Origin: Acetobacter malorum
Lineage (GTDB): Bacteria; Pseudomonadota; Alphaproteobacteria; Acetobacterales; Acetobacteraceae
Assembly (NCBI RefSeq): GCF_001580615.1
Contig: NZ_LHZC01000031.1
Span: forward strand, 1-48,678
Direction of reading: 5' to 3'
DNA: 48,678 nt
A model generated the notes under the pieces. That model was not told the DNA's origin. It ran no database searches and was given only the letters and a program-made list of their open reading frames with translations. This document shows, one piece after another, positions 45,473 to 48,678 of this stretch (position 1 is the first letter of the stretch; the number at the start of each line of letters is the position of its first letter). The translations under genes and the position numbers were made by a program.

Positions 45473-47485
45473 GTGGCACGTCTTCCGCACTCCGCCGGAT
45501 CTTTCGTTAGAAAAATTCTTGTCAGCACAATCCGGGGCTATCTGGGCTTAACCCTGCGCACCACGCGCTGGACGTTTAGTATCGACCCGGAGGCCCGCGA
45601 TGTTCTCACCTGTCAGGATGGCCGCACGGCAGTTGTGGCTTTCTGGCATGAGGTTCTGCCGCTCACCCCAGCCTTGTGGTGGTGGGCGGAACCGCAAAAT
45701 CCCGCCATGCGCCTGCATGTGCTCATCAGCCGTAATCGGGATGGCCGGCTGATTGCCGATATTGTTGGAAAATGGCGGATCTGGTCCATTGCCGGGTCTT
45801 CCGACACACGGGGTAAAAACAAAGGTGGCGCTGCGGCTCTGCGCCGTATGCGGGCCAGATTACGGCATGGTGGTATTGTTGCCATTACGCCCGATGGCCC
45901 ACGCGGCCCACGCAGGCAGGCCCAGCAAGGGGCTACGGCTTTGGCAGCCCTTGTCAGAAAGCCGATTGTGCCTGTTGGCGCGACATGCCGGGGCATCCGC
46001 CTGAATTCCTGGGATAAAATGATTTTGCCGCTGCCTTTCGGGCGCGGTCATTTTGTGTGTGGCGCGCCGCTTATCCTCCCGCGGGAAAAAGAAGCACAGG
46101 CCGAGCATAGCGCGGACCGGCTGCTGGCTGAGGCGATCACCAAGGTCACGCTGGAAGCTGAGCGGCCATGGGTGGATCGCCCCGGGCGGCAGAAGGAAAA
46201 AGTCTGGCTTGCGCCGCTCTCGCTTCAGCCTTCACGGGTCTGGAGCTGGGTTGCGACCGGTCTTGCGCCTGCCCTGCCTTTTTTGCTGCGCTGGCGGCAG
46301 ACGCGCGGGAAGGAACTGCCGGACCGGGTGCGGGAGAAGATGGGCTTTGCCTCGCAGGGGCGCCCGGCAGGCTCACTGGTCTGGTTCCATGCGGCCAGTG
46401 TGGGTGAACTGGTGTCCATTCTGCCGCTGGTGCAGCTCTGTCTGGAGAAAAAACCGGCTCTGACGGTGCTGGTCACCACCGGAACCGTCACGGCAGCGCG
46501 CTTGTTGCAGCAACGTCTGACGCATCCCCGGCTTATCCATCAGTTTGTGCCGCTGGATGTACCGCGCTGGGGGCAGCGTTTTCTGGCGCACTGGCGGCCA
46601 CAGGCCGTGGTTTTCACGGAAAGTGAACTCTGGCCAAATCTGATCGGTTTGTGCCACCGGCAGAATGTGCCCGTGGCCCTCGTCAATGGGCGGATGTCGG
46701 AACGCTCTTTCAAAAACTGGGGTAAACTGCGCCCTGTTGCCAGGCGGATGCTGGAGCGGTTTGCATGGATTGCAGCGCGCTCCGAAGAGGATGCGGAGCA
46801 CTTCCGACAGCTGGGAGCCCGGTCCCTGACGAAAGCAGGCGACCTCAAAACAGCCGCTCCACCGTTGCCGGTTGATGAGACTGAGTTGCTGGCAGTCCAG
46901 CATCAGCTCACCGGACGACCTGTGTTCCTCGCCGCCTCCACGCATGAGGGAGAAGAGGACGCGCTTCGGCAGACGGTCCAAACCTTGCGGGCACGTTTTC
47001 CGTCCCTTCTCACCATTATCGTACCGCGCCATCCAGAACGCGGTGCGACCGTTAGCGCTCTTTTCTGCGGAGCGCCCCGAAGGGCTTTGGGGCAGGTTCC
47101 TGCGCCGACCGATGCCGTATGGGTGTGCGATACGCTGGGCGAACTGGGACTGTTTTATCGGCTGGCTGGCATTGTTTTTATCGGCAACAGTCTGACAGAG
47201 GTGCGGACGGGTGGCGGCGGCCATAATCCGTTTGAACCCGCTCGTCTGGACTGTGCGCTGGCAACCGGCCCACGTGTTCAGAATTTTCAGGAGGCCTTCG
47301 CTGTTCTGGGCCAGAGTGTCACGACCGTTCACACTGCGGCAGAACTGGCTGACTGGGCAACCAGCATGCTGAACGATCCTGAGTGCCGGCAAGCCTGTGC
47401 GGCACAGGCGCAGGCCGTGGCGACCGCCAATATGGCTCTGCCAGAGCAATTGACGGATAAAATTCTGGCGCTTCTGTCATCATGA
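45473..47485 (+). CDS. waaA: Fusion of DUF374 acyltransferase and Kdo transferase (WaaA/KdtA)
   Basis: 670-residue two-domain protein from GTG 45473. The first 235 or so residues are a DUF374/lysophospholipid-acyltransferase-like domain: VVAFWHEVLPL, and VAITPDGPRGPRRQAQ at 137-152. From about residue 245 it is 3-deoxy-D-manno-octulosonic acid transferase, which adds Kdo to lipid IVA: WFHAASVGEL (304-313) with the catalytic glutamate, FTESELWPN, and GGGGHNPFEPA near the end. These are usually two adjacent genes in alphaproteobacteria; here no stop or restart separates them. Overlaps lpxK by 4 bases. Confidence 0.92.
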   Translation: MARLPHSAGSFVRKILVSTIRGYLGLTLRTTRWTFSIDPEARDVLTCQDGRTAVVAFWHEVLPLTPALWWWAEPQNPAMRLHVLISRNRDGRLIADIVGKWRIWSIAGSSDTRGKNKGGAAALRRMRARLRHGGIVAITPDGPRGPRRQAQQGATALAALVRKPIVPVGATCRGIRLNSWDKMILPLPFGRGHFVCGAPLILPREKEAQAEHSADRLLAEAITKVTLEAERPWVDRPGRQKEKVWLAPLSLQPSRVWSWVATGLAPALPFLLRWRQTRGKELPDRVREKMGFASQGRPAGSLVWFHAASVGELVSILPLVQLCLEKKPALTVLVTTGTVTAARLLQQRLTHPRLIHQFVPLDVPRWGQRFLAHWRPQAVVFTESELWPNLIGLCHRQNVPVALVNGRMSERSFKNWGKLRPVARRMLERFAWIAARSEEDAEHFRQLGARSLTKAGDLKTAAPPLPVDETELLAVQHQLTGRPVFLAASTHEGEEDALRQTVQTLRARFPSLLTIIVPRHPERGATVSALFCGAPRRALGQVPAPTDAVWVCDTLGELGLFYRLAGIVFIGNSLTEVRTGGGGHNPFEPARLDCALATGPRVQNFQEAFAVLGQSVTTVHTAAELADWATSMLNDPECRQACAAQAQAVATANMALPEQLTDKILALLSS

Positions 47486-48471
47486 TCCGCCCTCCCCGTT
47501 TCTGGTCAGACCCGCAGGCCAGAGTGTTCCCGTGGCTGCTTTCTCCTATCTCAGCGTTAGTGGCGGCCTGTGCGGTGAAGAGGCAGAAGAAAGCAGGCTG
47601 GAAAGCTCCCGTACCGGTCTTGTGTTGTGGCAATCTCACCACGGGTGGCACAGGTAAAACAACCGTGGTGCTGGACCTCGTGACCCGGCTGAAAAAACGG
47701 TCGATTGCCGTGCATGCACTCACGCGCGGTTATGGCGGCCGTATCAAAGCGACCACACAGGTGAACCTTGCTCGCCATTCGGCGCGTGATGTAGGGGATG
47801 AGGCCCTGCTGCTGGCCCAGCAGTGCCCCACATGGGTTGGGGGAGACCGGGCCGCATCCGCTCGCGCAGCCGTAGCGGCAGGTGCTACGTGTCTGATTAT
47901 GGATGATGGCTTTCAAAATCCTGGCCTGCACAAGGATGTGTCTCTTCTGGTGGTGGATGGTGTGGTTGGGCTTGGCAACGGTCATGTTCTGCCTGCCGGA
48001 CCACTGCGCGAACCCCCGGCGGATGCGCTTGCGCGGGCCTCTGCCGTTTTGCTGATTGGGGCAGATGAAACGGATTTTCTGACGCAATACGAGGGAGTGC
48101 TGCCGGATGTTTTGCGGGCTAATCTGCAAACAGGATTGGAAGCGCAAGGGCTCAAAGGGAAGCGGTGTATTGCTTTTGCCGGACTGGGCCGTCCCTCCAA
48201 GTTTTTTGATGGGCTTCGGCAAACCGGGGTGAACCCGGTGCAGTGTCTCGCTTTTCCAGATCATTATTTTTATAAAGATCGGGATATGACCCATCTTGCG
48301 ACACTGGCCCGGCAAGCGGACGCACAGCTTGTGACGACCCCCAAAGATACAGTCCGGTTTCCTCTCGCTTTCAGAAAGCAGCTTCGGACCGTTGGTGTGG
48401 GGCTTGTCTGGCAGAATGATGCTGAGCCCGAGGCCTTACTGGACCAGCTTTTAAACCAGAGGTCCGCATGA
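47482..48471 (+). CDS. lpxK: Tetraacyldisaccharide 4'-kinase
   Basis: Inner-membrane kinase that phosphorylates the 4' position of the lipid A disaccharide to form lipid IVA. 329 residues with an N-terminal membrane-associated segment (VFPWLLSPISALVAACA), P-loop GGTGKT (55-60, GNLTTGGTGKTT), LTRGYGG, the DDGFQNPGLHKD motif, and ALLVVDG-like strand here LLVVDGVVGLGNG. The start overlaps waaA and the stop overlaps the next gene (ATGA both times), so the three are translationally coupled. Confidence 0.97.
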   Translation: MIRPPRFWSDPQARVFPWLLSPISALVAACAVKRQKKAGWKAPVPVLCCGNLTTGGTGKTTVVLDLVTRLKKRSIAVHALTRGYGGRIKATTQVNLARHSARDVGDEALLLAQQCPTWVGGDRAASARAAVAAGATCLIMDDGFQNPGLHKDVSLLVVDGVVGLGNGHVLPAGPLREPPADALARASAVLLIGADETDFLTQYEGVLPDVLRANLQTGLEAQGLKGKRCIAFAGLGRPSKFFDGLRQTGVNPVQCLAFPDHYFYKDRDMTHLATLARQADAQLVTTPKDTVRFPLAFRKQLRTVGVGLVWQNDAEPEALLDQLLNQRSA

Positions 48472-48678
48472 GCGACGTGCGCATAACGCGCCTGATGCGT
48501 CTGGAAGCCCGGGTTGCTCAGGCGTTGCTGAGCCTGTTTTTACGGATGGGGCCTGTACGGGCATCCAATTTCGCGGGAGGGTTTTGTCGGTTCATTGGGC
48601 CACTTTTGCCGGTTTCCAAAATAGCAGCCAAAAATCTGCAACTGGCTATGCCGGAGCTGAGCGCCCCGGAGCGCACCC
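48468..48678 (+). CDS. Lipid A biosynthesis acyltransferase (LpxL/HtrB type), N-terminal part
   Basis: The frame opens at ATG 48468, overlapping the lpxK stop, and runs off the window end with 70 codons visible. The stretch FIGPLLPVSKIAAKNLQLAMPELS matches in pattern the N-terminus of lauroyl/myristoyl acyltransferases that acylate Kdo2-lipid IVA. The catalytic H-x4-D lies beyond the window, so which acyl chain it adds cannot be told. (The stretch is described at 48584-48655; key residues are the PLLP turn and the KNLQLAMPE helix.). Confidence 0.8.
   Translation, partial: MSDVRITRLMRLEARVAQALLSLFLRMGPVRASNFAGGFCRFIGPLLPVSKIAAKNLQLAMPELSAPERT

Overview
This window looks like part of the chromosome of an acetic acid bacterium (Acetobacteraceae, most like Acetobacter). 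It is moderately GC-rich and densely packed. The gene families and their order are alphaproteobacterial, and it carries a membrane malate:quinone oxidoreductase (mqo), typical of acetic acid bacteria. The taxon is inferred from gene content and protein style; no database search was run.

Layout. 1-7.2 kb: 3' end of lysC, a nitronate monooxygenase-type flavoprotein, then rodZ-like, ispG, hisS and prfA, all on the + strand with several overlaps. 7.2-9.6 kb: a secreted protein on the - strand, prmC, a DUF4167 gene and tRNA-Met(CAT). 9.7-14.5 kb: an MlaD-type protein, uppP, an amino-acid permease, and an ATP-grasp/DedA pair on the - strand. 14.7-22.6 kb: a long + strand run of cell-wall genes (lytic transglycosylase, rlpA, dacA), then tmk, holB, metG, a TatD-family nuclease and an MBL hydrolase. 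22.7-26.9 kb: uspA and pdxH (-), fabI and aroC (+), osmC (-). 27.1-34.9 kb: mqo, the queE-queC-queD operon, bioB, an L-threonine aldolase gene with a long structured leader, and a divergent SDR/LysR pair. 35.0-36.5 kb: a small DUF333 lipoprotein, then about 1.16 kb without a convincing gene that holds a 7-copy pentamer repeat and a strong dif-like XerC/XerD site. 36.5-45.5 kb: an assimilatory sulfate locus (cysH, cysD, cysNC fusion, cysTWA, DUF2849, cysI, DUF934). 45.5-48.7 kb: lipid A/Kdo genes, namely a DUF374 acyltransferase fused to Kdo transferase, lpxK and the start of an lpxL-type acyltransferase.

How the genes work together. The sulfate locus covers import (a CysTWA permease, but no binding protein in the window), activation (CysD, and CysN fused to APS kinase), reduction to sulfite (a CysH with the four-cysteine iron-sulfur pattern) and reduction to sulfide (CysI with two accessory proteins). 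The queuosine genes make preQ0. UppP, the lytic enzymes and DacA serve the envelope, as does the lipid A block at the right end.

No defence island, prophage, intact transposon or CRISPR array was seen. The most interesting non-coding signals are: (1) a roughly 180-nt leader before the threonine aldolase gene, with several hairpins, a loop complementary to a downstream segment and a hairpin burying the ribosome binding site; (2) the dif-like site in the gene-poor gap; (3) large palindromes with shared half-sites before cysH and before DUF2849-cysI; (4) a 12-codon ORF overlapping the start of cysT.
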